From NCBI GenBank assembly GCA_048213135.1, contig PS015010.1, positions 682,001 to 746,000 on the forward strand: 64,000 nucleotides of DNA, read 5' to 3'. The position numbers and the translations under genes were made by a program. Origin of the DNA: Reclinomonas americana ATCC 50394 (taxonomy: Eukaryota; Jakobida; Jakobea; Jakobida). Of the stretch, positions 54,221-62,712 are shown piece after piece (within the stretch, counting starts at the first letter, position 1; each line of letters opens with the position of its first letter). The notes under the pieces were generated by a model that worked only from the letters and a program-made list of their open reading frames with translations, was not told the origin of the DNA and did not search any database.

Positions 54221-54571
54221 ATGAAATTTTTTATCGCCCTGCTGCTGACCGCTTTACTCAGTTTTGCACTTTGCCTGTTCCTGCCGCCATGGACCGTAGC
54301 CGTTGCCGCATTTATCGTATCGGTGATCATTGTGCAGCACCCGGGTAAGGCTTTCCTGGCGGGATTTTTGGCCCTGCTGTTGTTGTGGGGCGGACTGGCC
54401 TGGTGGATAAGCGCCGGTAATGACCATGTGCTGTCGCATCGTATTGGGTTGCTGCTCTTCAAAAGTGCAAACCCTTACCTGCCCATCATCGCCTCGGCAG
54501 TAATAGGGGCATTACTGGGTGGTTTTGGAGCCCTTACCGGCAGCTTCCTTCGCAGGCCTGCTCAGCGCTGA
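54221..54571 (+). CDS. Small hypothetical membrane protein
   Basis: A 116-residue protein with four hydrophobic stretches (FFIALLLTALLSFALCLFL, VAVAAFIVSVIIV, FLAGFLALLLLWGGLAWWI and IIASAVIGALLGGFGALTG) and a basic C-terminus (RRPAQR). No motif points to a function. It lies 76 nt behind the penicillin-acylase-family gene and 62 nt before the DUF5686 gene on the same strand, so it may belong to a loose operon. Confidence 0.7.
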   Translation: MKFFIALLLTALLSFALCLFLPPWTVAVAAFIVSVIIVQHPGKAFLAGFLALLLLWGGLAWWISAGNDHVLSHRIGLLLFKSANPYLPIIASAVIGALLGGFGALTGSFLRRPAQR

Positions 54572-54633
54572 ACGGAACTTTAGTTTTTCCGTAACAATTC
54601 GGGGCCTATTTTCGTTATAATGCAAACCTTCGT

Positions 54634-57186
54634 ATGCGGATAATTCTACTGTTGTCTTTCCTGTTTCTCTGCCTGCATGTTTCAGCTCAAAAGATTCACG
54701 GGACCGTGTTCAATGATAAGGGCGACCTGTTGCCCTATGCCTCGGTTACCATAAAGGGTACCACCATTGGTTCCAGCGCCACCAATAAGGCCAGGTTCTC
54801 CATCTCCGTTAAACCGGGTACCTATACACTCGTATGCCAGCACGTGGGGTATACCAAACAGGAGAAGACGGTAACGGTAAACGGTGAAGATGTGGAAGTA
54901 ACTTTCATCATCAGTGAACAGAAACTGGATCTGAAGGAAGTGATCGTAAAGAGCGGGGCAGAAGACCCGGCTTATGCCATCATCCGCAAAGCCATTAAAA
55001 AACGGTCTTACTATAACAGCCAGGTAGACGCGTTTGAATGTGACCTGTACACCAAGGACATCATGCGCCTGCGCAAACTGCCTAAAAAAATACTGGGACA
55101 AAAGATACCCGATGCCGATCGGCAGGACATGGGGCTCGATTCTTCCGGCAAGGGCATCATTTACCTGGCCGAATCCGTAGCCCGCATCCACAGCCAGCTT
55201 CCCGATAAATTTAAAATGGAAGTACTGAGCAGCAGGGTCAGCGGCAGCGACGGTTTCGGTTTTACATTCCCTACATTCATCAGCATGTACCGCAACAATG
55301 TGAACGTGTTTACCGACAGGTTCAACCCCCGCGGTTTTGTATCCCCGATTGCCGACAATGCCCTCAGCCTGTATAAATACAAATACCTGGGTAGTTTTTA
55401 TGAAGACGGAAAAGAGATCAACAGCATACAGGTGATCCCCCGCCGCACCTATGAACCCGTATTCTCCGGTACCATCAATATTACGGAAGACGACTGGCGC
55501 ATACACAGCTTCGACCTGTTGCTCACCAAGAGTTCACAACTTGAGATCATCGATACGCTGCATATTACGCAGATACACGTTCCCGTTAGTAAAGATGTAT
55601 GGCGGGTCAAGAACCAGCATCTTCATTTCAATTTCAAGCAATTCGGGATCGACGCCATCGGTGATTTTGTAAGTATTTACTCCAACTATAACATCAATCC
55701 CAAATTCGATAAAAAATTCTTTGATCGTACCATCATCAAGTATGACACAGCTGTGAACAAAAGGCCCAAGGCGTATTGGGATACCATACGACCGGTACCG
55801 CTGGAGCCTGAAGAAAGAAAGGACTACGCGGTTAAAGACAGCATCTTTGATTCCCGCAAGGATTCGGCCTATATGAAACAATACGCCGACTCCATGAACA
55901 AGCGGCAGGGTAAACTGAAACCCTGGACATTGCTGTGGAAACGCATGCAGCGCACCAAATACCTGAAAGACAACAACAGTTACAGCTGGTCGGTGGAAGG
56001 CATAGCACAGGGGTTGGAATACAATACTGTGGAAGGTGTAGTGGTTAACGTGATGGGGGCCTACGACCGGCATATTCCTTCGCTGAAAAGTAACCTTTCC
56101 ATAGATCCGCTCATCAGATACGGGTTCAGCAATGGTCACCTTAATCCTTCCCTGAGCATTGTACTGCGTACCCGCGACTGGGCGACGGATAAAAAACTGC
56201 GCCGGCAAACCTGGAGTTTATCGGGCGGAAAAAGAGTGAGCCAGTTCAACAAAGACAATCCCATTACACCGCTGGCCAACAGCATCAGTACCCTGTTGTG
56301 GAAGAAGAACTATATGAAGATCTACGAAAACTATTTTGTATCGCTGGGCTTCAGCAAGCGCTATGAAAGCGGTTTCCGTTTTGCCATCAATACCTTATAT
56401 GAAGACAGGCTGCCACTGAATAATACCACAGACTTTACCATTTTTAAAAGAGACAGCCTCCAGTTCACACCGAATTACCCTTACGAAAAAATCAATGCCC
56501 AGTTCCCGCGGCACCAGGCCTTTATTGTAAGCGCCGATATCAGCATCAAACCGGGGCAGCGGTATATCCAGTTCCCGAACGGCAAAATGTCGCTGGGGTC
56601 TAACTATCCCACCTTCAGCCTGAATTATACCAAGGGTATTGAAAACGTTTTCGGCAGCGATGTGAACTTCGACAAATGGCGTTTCACAGTTTCGGATGAT
56701 AAGAACTTCAAACTGCTGGGCCTGCTCAAATACCGGCTGGGTATCGGCGGTTTCCTCAACAGTAACAAAGTATTCATTCAGGATTACCAGCATTTCAACG
56801 GTAACCGTACCCTGCAGACCAGTGCTTATGTGAACAGCTTCCAGCTGGCGGAATATTATGGTAACAGTACCACGGCCTCCTTCTATTCATTCGGGCACCT
56901 GGAGCATCATTTCAATGGCCTGCTCACCAATAAAATACCCCTCTTTAAACGGCTCAACTGGTACCTGGTGGCAGGCAGCAACGCCTTCTATGTCAATAAA
57001 GACAACAACTACGTGGAAGTATTTGCCGGGCTGGAAAACATATTCAAACTGCTGCGGGTAGATATAGTAGGGGGGTATATCAACGGAAACAGGGGTTATA
57101 CCGGCATCCGCCTGGGTACAGGCGGCATCATCGGCGGCAGTGTAAGAGCTGACCGGAGGAGCAGGACGTTGAATATTTCCTTATAG
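54634..57186 (+). CDS. DUF5686 / carboxypeptidase-regulatory-like outer-membrane protein
   Basis: An 850-residue protein with a signal peptide (IILLLSFLFLCLHVSAQ). A CarboxypepD_reg-like domain comes first (GTVFNDKGDLLPYASVTIKG, YTLVCQHVGYTKQEKTV). DUF5686 follows (VIVKSGAEDPAYAIIRKAIK, FECDLYTKDIMRLRKLPKKI), and a long beta-strand region to the C-terminus is predicted to be a barrel. The family is frequent in Bacteroidota and has no established function. An AT-rich inverted repeat directly follows the stop. Confidence 0.85.
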   Translation: MRIILLLSFLFLCLHVSAQKIHGTVFNDKGDLLPYASVTIKGTTIGSSATNKARFSISVKPGTYTLVCQHVGYTKQEKTVTVNGEDVEVTFIISEQKLDLKEVIVKSGAEDPAYAIIRKAIKKRSYYNSQVDAFECDLYTKDIMRLRKLPKKILGQKIPDADRQDMGLDSSGKGIIYLAESVARIHSQLPDKFKMEVLSSRVSGSDGFGFTFPTFISMYRNNVNVFTDRFNPRGFVSPIADNALSLYKYKYLGSFYEDGKEINSIQVIPRRTYEPVFSGTINITEDDWRIHSFDLLLTKSSQLEIIDTLHITQIHVPVSKDVWRVKNQHLHFNFKQFGIDAIGDFVSIYSNYNINPKFDKKFFDRTIIKYDTAVNKRPKAYWDTIRPVPLEPEERKDYAVKDSIFDSRKDSAYMKQYADSMNKRQGKLKPWTLLWKRMQRTKYLKDNNSYSWSVEGIAQGLEYNTVEGVVVNVMGAYDRHIPSLKSNLSIDPLIRYGFSNGHLNPSLSIVLRTRDWATDKKLRRQTWSLSGGKRVSQFNKDNPITPLANSISTLLWKKNYMKIYENYFVSLGFSKRYESGFRFAINTLYEDRLPLNNTTDFTIFKRDSLQFTPNYPYEKINAQFPRHQAFIVSADISIKPGQRYIQFPNGKMSLGSNYPTFSLNYTKGIENVFGSDVNFDKWRFTVSDDKNFKLLGLLKYRLGIGGFLNSNKVFIQDYQHFNGNRTLQTSAYVNSFQLAEYYGNSTTASFYSFGHLEHHFNGLLTNKIPLFKRLNWYLVAGSNAFYVNKDNNYVEVFAGLENIFKLLRVDIVGGYINGNRGYTGIRLGTGGIIGGSVRADRRSRTLNISL

Positions 57187-57189
57187 AAT

Positions 57190-57275
57190 TAAAAAGAAAA
57201 AAATCAAAAGTCAAAAAGGGATCAATAACAAAGGAGCTCCTTATTGACTCTTTACTTTTGCATTTTGACTTCCAC
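57190..57275 (+). repeat. CAAAAGTCAAAAA inverted repeat behind the DUF5686 gene
   Basis: Arms around AAAAGTCAAAAAGGGATCAA and TTGACTCTTTACTTTTGC pair imperfectly around the palindrome AAGGAGCTCCTT. The structure could terminate transcription. A related inverted repeat lies behind trhO (58443-58489). Confidence 0.55.
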
Positions 57276-57296
57276 CAAGCGTTAAAAATAAAAGAT

Positions 57297-57304
57297 TACC
57301 TTTG
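57297..57304 (+). promoter_or_regulatory. -7 box for trhO
   Basis: TACCTTTG is an exact TAnnTTTG match, implying a leader of ~65-70 nt before the ATG at 57380. No -33 TTG at the usual distance is clear. Confidence 0.5.
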
Positions 57305-57379
57305 TAAAAATTTGGTTTGCCCTGCAAGCATCCAATCTGAGTAAGATTTCCCGGCACAACGGGATCAAATTAACTACAT

Positions 57380-58417
57380 ATGTCAGCATTACACAACCGG
57401 GTATCCCAATCGGAGCTCAAACAATTATTGTACGCGGAAACAGAGCCCCGTACCACCATTTCGTTCTACCGCTATTTTACCATTGCAGAGCCGCAGGTTT
57501 TTCGTGATGACCTGTACCGCGGGCTGGAAAAACTGAAAGTATTTGGCCGCATCTACGTAGCGCATGAAGGTATCAACGCACAGGTAAGTGTGCCCGCCTC
57601 CAACTTTGAATCACTGAAAAATTATCTCGATACCATTCCCGGGCTGGACAACCTGCGATTGAACATCGCCGTTGACGATGATGGTAAATCGTTTTGGGTG
57701 CTGAAGATAAAAGTGCGGGAAAAGATTGTGGCCGATGGTATTACCGATCCAGGTTTCAGTATGGAGAAAAAAGGGAAGTACGTGAATGCGCAGCAGATGA
57801 ATGAACTGGTAAAAGATGAGAACACGATCGTGATCGATATGCGTAATCACTACGAATACGAAGTGGGGCATTTTAAGAATGCGATAGAAATACCAAGCGA
57901 TACCTTCAGGGAACAATTACCCATGGCTGTAGACATGATGAAGGACGCGAAAGACAGGAAAATCATCATGTACTGCACCGGCGGTATCCGCTGCGAAAAG
58001 GCCAGTGCCTATATGCTGCACCACGGATTCAATAATGTATTTCACCTGGAAGGAGGCATCATCAATTATGCCAAACAAACAAAAGAAGCCGGGCTGGAAA
58101 GTGAATTTATCGGTAAGAACTTTGTGTTTGATGACAGGCTGGGGGAGCGTATTACAGAAGATGTGATCGCTCACTGCCACCAGTGCGGTCAGCCCGCCGA
58201 TACGCATACCAATTGCAAGAATGATGGTTGTCACCTTTTGTTTATCCAGTGTGCTGCCTGCGCCGAAAAGTACCAGGGCTGCTGCAGCGAAGCCTGCCAG
58301 TCGGTATACAACCTCCCCGCCGAAGAGCAGGCCGAACTGAGAAAAGGAATGGATAAAGGGCAGATGGTGTTCAATAAAAGCAGGCAAAGGCTGAGGCCGA
58401 GGTTGAATGAAGAGTAG
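57380..58417 (+). CDS. trhO: tRNA uridine(34) hydroxylase TrhO (rhodanese family)
   Basis: A 345-residue protein of the YceA/TrhO family, which makes 5-hydroxyuridine at the wobble position of tRNA in an oxygen-dependent manner. The N-terminal acylphosphatase-like part has [20 protein letters not shown] and [13 protein letters not shown]. The rhodanese domain has [20 protein letters not shown] and the catalytic Cys in [13 protein letters not shown]. The C-terminus is Cys-rich ([32 protein letters not shown]), suggesting a bound metal. Its start is set by the first ATG after the promoter. Confidence 0.93.
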   Translation: MSALHNRVSQSELKQLLYAETEPRTTISFYRYFTIAEPQVFRDDLYRGLEKLKVFGRIYVAHEGINAQVSVPASNFESLKNYLDTIPGLDNLRLNIAVDDDGKSFWVLKIKVREKIVADGITDPGFSMEKKGKYVNAQQMNELVKDENTIVIDMRNHYEYEVGHFKNAIEIPSDTFREQLPMAVDMMKDAKDRKIIMYCTGGIRCEKASAYMLHHGFNNVFHLEGGIINYAKQTKEAGLESEFIGKNFVFDDRLGERITEDVIAHCHQCGQPADTHTNCKNDGCHLLFIQCAACAEKYQGCCSEACQSVYNLPAEEQAELRKGMDKGQMVFNKSRQRLRPRLNEE

Positions 58418-58442
58418 GGGCAAAATCAAAATTCAAAAGTAG

Positions 58443-58489
58443 AAAGTCAAAAAAGAAGCTTTATCGTTGCAGGCTCCTTTTTTGACTTT
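58443..58489. terminator. Long AT-rich hairpin between convergent trhO and the coiled-coil gene
   Basis: AAAGTCAAAAAAGAAGC pairs with GCTCCTTTTTTGACTTT with one mismatch (about 16 of 17 pairs). It is followed by a further GC-rich hairpin CCGGGGTC/GACCCCGG at 58514-58539. The A- and T-rich arms allow termination in both directions. It shares sequence with the repeat at 57190-57275. Confidence 0.6.
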
Positions 58490-58556
58490 TGCATTTTTAC
58501 TTCTTCTGTTCCGCCGGGGTCTCCCGAAGCGGACCCCGGTGAACAGCTAAACCCAA

Positions 58557-58970
58557 TTATGCTTCTTCTTCATCCGTCTCCTCCGCCTCTTTTTTCTTCT
58601 TCCCGAATAGCGATTTCAGTAAGCGTCCGCCTGCCTCTTTTAAAGCGCCGGGATTATTGGCCACCAGGTGACCTATGCCGAACTGCAATACCGATCCCAG
58701 CAATTTTTTCACCGGGTTGGGCGCTGCACCCAGCAACAGTTTCTTCGAAATAAATCCCGAAGCCATACCAATGGTATTGTTGATGAGCATGTCTTTTACT
58801 TCTGACGAACCTGCCACATCGCTGATGAGGCTTTTGACCAGGTTGGCGGGTTGTAATCCTTCACGGGTGAGGTGGAATTGTTCAATGAGCGCCTCTTTTT
58901 CCTGCAACCGTCGTTCTTCCAGCTCCGCGATGGCCTGTTTCAGTTCTGCCGATGTATTGATGCTTGCCAT
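58557..58970 (-). CDS. Hypothetical envelope-associated protein with N-terminal coiled coil
   Basis: A 137-residue protein. Residues 5-40 form a charged helical or coiled-coil stretch (LKQAIAELEERRLQEKEALI). A middle region with hydrophobic segments follows (MASGFISKKLLLGAAPNP, LLGSVLQFGIGHLVANNPG), and the tail is basic then acidic (FGKKKKEAEETDEEEA). I know no defined function. It is the last gene of a three-gene - strand operon with a holin-like and a YtxH protein (8-nt gap). Confidence 0.7.
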   Translation of the reverse strand: MASINTSAELKQAIAELEERRLQEKEALIEQFHLTREGLQPANLVKSLISDVAGSSEVKDMLINNTIGMASGFISKKLLLGAAPNPVKKLLGSVLQFGIGHLVANNPGALKEAGGRLLKSLFGKKKKEAEETDEEEA

Positions 58971-58978
58971 AATGATGT

Positions 58979-59338
58979 TTATAAAAGTTCAGAAATGATC
59001 CAGTCGCCGATCGTTTGTTTCATTTTTTTACGGATGGCCAGTTGGAATACCAGCGCCAGCAGACCGTAGAATCCTGCCACGATGAAAAAGCCGTAGTACA
59101 TTTTCCCGAGCATATCGCCCAGCCATATGGCCACAGCAATGGTCAGCACCAGCAGGAAGAAGGAAAGCAGTACCAGCATAATGATCCTGCTCACCACGGC
59201 TGGTGCCATAATGGAAGCCCGCTGTACTGCTCTTAACTTCAGCAGTTCGAGGCTGGTTTTACCGTAAGTGGCCGCCTTGTCGATCAGCGGTTCCACCAGG
59301 TCGTCAACCACATCGGTAGTATCGTCTTTCGGATTCAT
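58979..59338 (-). CDS. Phage-holin-family-like small membrane protein
   Basis: A 119-residue protein with two strong membrane helices separated by a short loop (IIMLVLLSFFLLVLTIAVAI and FFIVAGFYGLLALVFQLAI) and a helical N-terminus. It fits the Actinobacterial holin-X/YqjE-type pattern. Members are usually chromosomal envelope proteins, not lysis proteins, and there is no phage context here. It lies between YtxH (17 nt) and the coiled-coil gene (8 nt). This trio is recurrent in Bacteroidota and often stress-linked (recalled, not shown here). Confidence 0.72.
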   Translation of the reverse strand: MNPKDDTTDVVDDLVEPLIDKAATYGKTSLELLKLRAVQRASIMAPAVVSRIIMLVLLSFFLLVLTIAVAIWLGDMLGKMYYGFFIVAGFYGLLALVFQLAIRKKMKQTIGDWIISELL

Positions 59339-59355
59339 AATAGTGCTTTTTAAGG

Positions 59356-59586
59356 TTAGGATGTACGGGTCTTGGTTTCCACGTCTTCTGTCATAGCTTC
59401 AAGGTTCTCCGTTACTTCATCCACCCAGTCGCTGAAGCGGCCTTTGAGATCGTCGATTGCATCCTTGCCTTTGCGGCTGAGTTTGCTGCGGGTAACAGAA
59501 CCTTTATCAGGAGCGAATAAAATGCCCAGCGCTGCACCGGCAACAGCGCCTAATAATAAACCGGTGATTAGTTTTCCGGAAGCCAT
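59356..59586 (-). CDS. YtxH domain protein
   Basis: A 76-residue protein whose N-terminus has the YtxH helix and motif ([20 protein letters not shown], then [11 protein letters not shown]). An amphipathic acidic helix follows ([18 protein letters not shown]). YtxH proteins are small membrane-associated general-stress proteins; a role in envelope homeostasis is plausible. It is the first gene of the operon with the holin-like protein. Confidence 0.85.
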   Translation of the reverse strand: MASGKLITGLLLGAVAGAALGILFAPDKGSVTRSKLSRKGKDAIDDLKGRFSDWVDEVTENLEAMTEDVETKTRTS

Positions 59587-59880
59587 AATGATAGTATTAA
59601 AGGTTAAAAAATGGTATGTGTTTATTCATGCGGGGCAGTCTGTCCACATTCACCCGGACAAGTTATGCCAGTCCGGCATTTCTGTGTAACAAATTTGCCC
59701 TTTTTCTTAAAAGTCAATTCCTATGCCATTTTTAATTATATTTAGTTGGTCAAATCTGTTGGCCGGGGTATCCCGTATATCCTGCCTAATCCGGTATCAT
59801 TCTGAAAAGGGTAATTCAGCCCCGGTTTCAGGACATATGAGCAGCTGCCAACGATTTACACTGGAATCTAACCACCGTTT
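59587..59880. other. 294-nt intergenic gap without recognisable feature
   Basis: The stretch between divergent genes holds no credible open frame, tRNA or strong hairpin. GGACAAGTTATGCCAGTCC (59655-59673) has 5-bp GGACA/CAGTCC-like complementarity only. Confidence 0.4.
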
Positions 59881-61260
59881 ATGAGTCTATTCCTGAAGGC
59901 TTTTGCGAAAGGGTACCGTCGCATTAAAAGCATTGGTTATACACCTGCCATGGACGCCTATGAAAAGCGGAGGCTTGCCATCTTCAATACCATCAATTTT
60001 ATCGGGCTTATTACGGGGATCATTTTACCCGTTGCGGCATTATTCGGGGAAGGATATGTACCCCCGCTGGCCATGTTTGTAGCGGCATCGCCCATGATCA
60101 TCAGCGGGGTAGTGTTATATGCTAACTACCGCCACTGGTACAGTTTTGCCATGATGTGGTACTTCATCTGCTACCCGCTCATTACCGCGCTGGTATATGC
60201 CGGTAATATTGATGTGGGTATTGAACTGCTGTTTATTTTGTATGCCGTATTGGCGGTTTTCTTCCTGCAAAGGCTAACCCTTATCGCCATCACTATTTTC
60301 ATATCTATTTGTTGTTACTGTTTCGTATACATCATTCACCGCGATTACCAGTATGTGCTGGCCGATATCAACTATCCTTATTATTTCATGAACCAGCTGC
60401 TAACGCTGGTTTTCATTTTTGCAGGTCTGTTCCTCATTAAAAAAGAAAACTCGGAATACCAGAAGGAGATGCTGCTGTCGAACTGGGAACTGAAAAATAC
60501 CAACCTGGAAATACAGGAGCAGCGGGTGGAGCTGGGGCAGAAAGCGGAGTTGCTCGAATTGCAGACCATGCAGCTGTCGGAACTCAATTCGGTGAAGAAC
60601 CGGCTGTTCTCGATCATTTCCCATGACCTGAAAACACCGATCTACGGGTTGCGGAATCTTTTCAAAAGTATGCACCAGTACGACCTGCCGGCTGAAGAGA
60701 TCAAGGTGCTGGTGCCTGATATTCTCAACGACCTGAACTATACTACGGAACTGATGGAAAACCTGCTGCAATGGGCCAAAAGCCAGATGCAGGGCGATTC
60801 TGTTAACCAGCAGCTGATTGATATTACCAGCCTGATGAGTGATGTAAAACAATTGCTGCGCCTGCAGGCCGAGAATAAAAAAGTATATGTAACGGCCCGC
60901 TCGGATAAACCCATTTACATTTATGCCGATAAGGACATGATCAACCTGGTGCTGCTGAACCTGATGTCGAACGCGATCAAGTTTACACCTGAGCATGGTG
61001 AAGTATTGGTAAGTGCTGAAGTAAGGGAAGAAACCGTGGAAGTATTCATCAAAGACACAGGTATAGGGATCACGAAGGAAAATATGGGTAAACTTTTCGG
61101 CGAGGCATACTTCTCTACCAAAGGTACGGCCAACGAAGCGGGCACGGGGCTCGGACTAAAACTCTGCAAGGAATTCCTGGTGAAGAACGGAGGCGATATT
61201 TTCGTTAAAAGTGAACCTGGAAAAGGAAGTGTATTCTCTTTCACTTTGCCGAAAGCATGA
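59881..61260 (+). CDS. Membrane sensor histidine kinase (HisKA/HATPase)
   Basis: A 459-residue kinase. About six membrane helices fill residues 36-187. A coiled segment (~190-238, WELKNTNLEIQEQRVEL) leads to HisKA with phosphoacceptor His248 in RLFSIISHDLKTPIYGL. The HATPase has the N box LNLMSNAIKFTP, DTGIGITKENMGKLF and GTGLGLKLCKEFL. No receiver domain is fused, and no response-regulator gene adjoins, so its partner is elsewhere. The last ~50 nt of the gene are copied twice downstream in a tandem repeat (61208-61733), with coding-like text but no upstream frame. Confidence 0.92.
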   Translation: MSLFLKAFAKGYRRIKSIGYTPAMDAYEKRRLAIFNTINFIGLITGIILPVAALFGEGYVPPLAMFVAASPMIISGVVLYANYRHWYSFAMMWYFICYPLITALVYAGNIDVGIELLFILYAVLAVFFLQRLTLIAITIFISICCYCFVYIIHRDYQYVLADINYPYYFMNQLLTLVFIFAGLFLIKKENSEYQKEMLLSNWELKNTNLEIQEQRVELGQKAELLELQTMQLSELNSVKNRLFSIISHDLKTPIYGLRNLFKSMHQYDLPAEEIKVLVPDILNDLNYTTELMENLLQWAKSQMQGDSVNQQLIDITSLMSDVKQLLRLQAENKKVYVTARSDKPIYIYADKDMINLVLLNLMSNAIKFTPEHGEVLVSAEVREETVEVFIKDTGIGITKENMGKLFGEAYFSTKGTANEAGTGLGLKLCKEFLVKNGGDIFVKSEPGKGSVFSFTLPKA

Positions 61261-61733
61261 TTTTTTGAAACCGCAAAGAACATAAGAACGCAGAGATTGC
61301 GCAAAGTTCTTTTAACGCTATTTTCACTTAGCGAAACTTAACATTTCTCCGCGGCTTTGCGGTAAAATAAAATTGATGTTCAAAGCGAACCGGGAAAAGG
61401 AAGTGTATTCTCTTTCACTTTGCCGAAAGCATGATTTTTTGAAACCGCAAAGAACATAAGAACGCAGAGGTAGTGCAAAGTTCTTACCCCAGTATGCCCT
61501 CTCTTAGCGAAACTTAACATTTCTCCGCGGCTTTGCGGTAAAATAAATTGCTGTTCAAAGCGAACCGGGAAAAGGAAGTGTATTCTCTTTCACTTTACCA
61601 AAAGCATGATTTTTTGAAACCGCAAAGAACATAAGAACGCACAGAGGTAGTGCAAAGTTCTTACCCCAATATGCCCTCTCTTAGCGAAACTCAGCGTTTC
61701 TCCGCGGCTTTGCGGTAAAATAAAATTGTCGGA
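61208..61733 (+). repeat. Three tandem ~175-bp units, each a histidine-kinase 3' end plus a palindromic element
   Basis: Units start near 61211, 61385 and 61560 (periods 174 and 175). Each begins GAACC-GGAAAAGGAAGTG (the 3' end of the kinase gene) and runs through AAGCATGATTTTTTGAAACC. Then comes the element CCGCAAAGAACATAAGAACG...CTCCGCGGCTTTGCGG, whose ends pair (ACCGCAAAG/CTTTGCGGT). Unit 2 and 3 share insertions (AGTTCTTACCCCA) not in unit 1, so unit 3 was probably copied from 2. This fills the 490-nt gap between the kinase and the L,D-transpeptidase-family gene. Confidence 0.9.
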
Positions 61734-61750
61734 ATAGTAAATCGTCAATC

Positions 61751-62488
61751 CTAATTATACACCCACAATAACACCGGCTTCTTACTGGTACGCAGGTACT
61801 TATCGGTAAGTATGCTCAGGAATGTAGGAGATACGATAGGACAGCCGGCGCTTTCATATATATGACGAGGAAAAGTTTCCCGCTCGGGAACATAAGCGTC
61901 GGAGTGCAGAACAATCGCCCTGGCAAAGGCATTGCTGTTGGTACTGTCGAGGCCAAATAATTTATAGGAAAGTCCGTAAGTGCCGAAATAAGAGTTACCG
62001 ATCTTGTATTTACCTATTGAGGTACAGTTACTGTTGGCCACGTTGGAAAAGATCAACTGATCATTACAGTTGGGCTTGTAAGAACCGCTGCCATGAGATA
62101 CCATCGAAGTGAATTCAATGGAATCCTTCTTCAGGTTGTAAACGAAAAAGCGTCTTTTACCCGATGGAATAGACATGTCCACCATAAAGCAATATTCTTC
62201 GTTGAAATTATTGGCGATCACGAATTGTTCCGCTTCATTTACTTTTTGTTTCAGACGAAGGGCCGCGGCTTTCAGGCGGGTGTTGATCTGCATGAAAGAT
62301 GTATCCCTTTCCACGATGCTGTCCTTGATGAGGCATACATTCGCAGGTTCTCTTGATGACACGGTATTGCCAGCGCTTTCTTTAGCGAGATAATCATTCG
62401 GCTGTTGTTGCTGAAAAGGTGCACTGGTGGCAGTAAGGCATGCACCTGTAACGATGAGGGAGAAAATTCCTGCAAGAACCAACTTCAT
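61751..62488 (-). CDS. Murein L,D-transpeptidase catalytic-domain family protein
   Basis: A 245-residue exported protein (VLAGIFSLIVTGACLTATSA as signal). The catalytic region resembles the YkuD_2 family: a metal-free fold with SMVSHGSGSYKPN (conserved His) and the nucleophile Cys in YESAGCPIVSP; the intervening AIVLHSDAYVPERE carries the second His. Such enzymes cross-link or edit peptidoglycan; in the YkuD_2 family the substrate is not well defined. A Gln-rich linker (FQQQQPNDYL) follows the signal. It is probably monocistronic, with repeats behind it. Confidence 0.82.
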   Translation of the reverse strand: MKLVLAGIFSLIVTGACLTATSAPFQQQQPNDYLAKESAGNTVSSREPANVCLIKDSIVERDTSFMQINTRLKAAALRLKQKVNEAEQFVIANNFNEEYCFMVDMSIPSGKRRFFVYNLKKDSIEFTSMVSHGSGSYKPNCNDQLIFSNVANSNCTSIGKYKIGNSYFGTYGLSYKLFGLDSTNSNAFARAIVLHSDAYVPERETFPRHIYESAGCPIVSPTFLSILTDKYLRTSKKPVLLWVYN

Positions 62489-62641
62489 AGTTTGACCCGG
62501 TTTTTAAGGTTAACGCAGTCAGCATTAAAAAATTGGATTCAGTCAGTTGGCAGCCGCTGGGGCGGAGTTCCTGATGACACTATAAAGATAGAGATTTTGC
62601 AGAAATGCAAGGGGCAGCTATCCACATTTAGGAAAGATTAA

Positions 62642-62692
62642 CAAAAAAAGCAGCCTGCCCCGGCGGATGGAGAACCACCAAAGGGCAGGCTG
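62642..62692 (-). terminator. Terminator of the gene running off the right edge
   Basis: On the - strand CAGCCTGCCC (62692-62683) pairs with GGGCAGGCTG (62660-62651) around 22 nt, followed by CTTTTTTTGT. It begins 20 nt behind the stop at 62713. Confidence 0.8.
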
Positions 62693-62712
62693 AGTAATAT
62701 TTGGGGCTGGAC

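Noticed and set aside
58979-59338. Prophage holin and lysis module
   Set aside because: No phage structural, lysin or integrase genes are present; the family is common in bacterial chromosomes.
61208-61733. CRISPR array or phage att site
   Set aside because: The units are ~175 bp, directly adjacent without spacers, and include coding sequence; no cas genes nearby.
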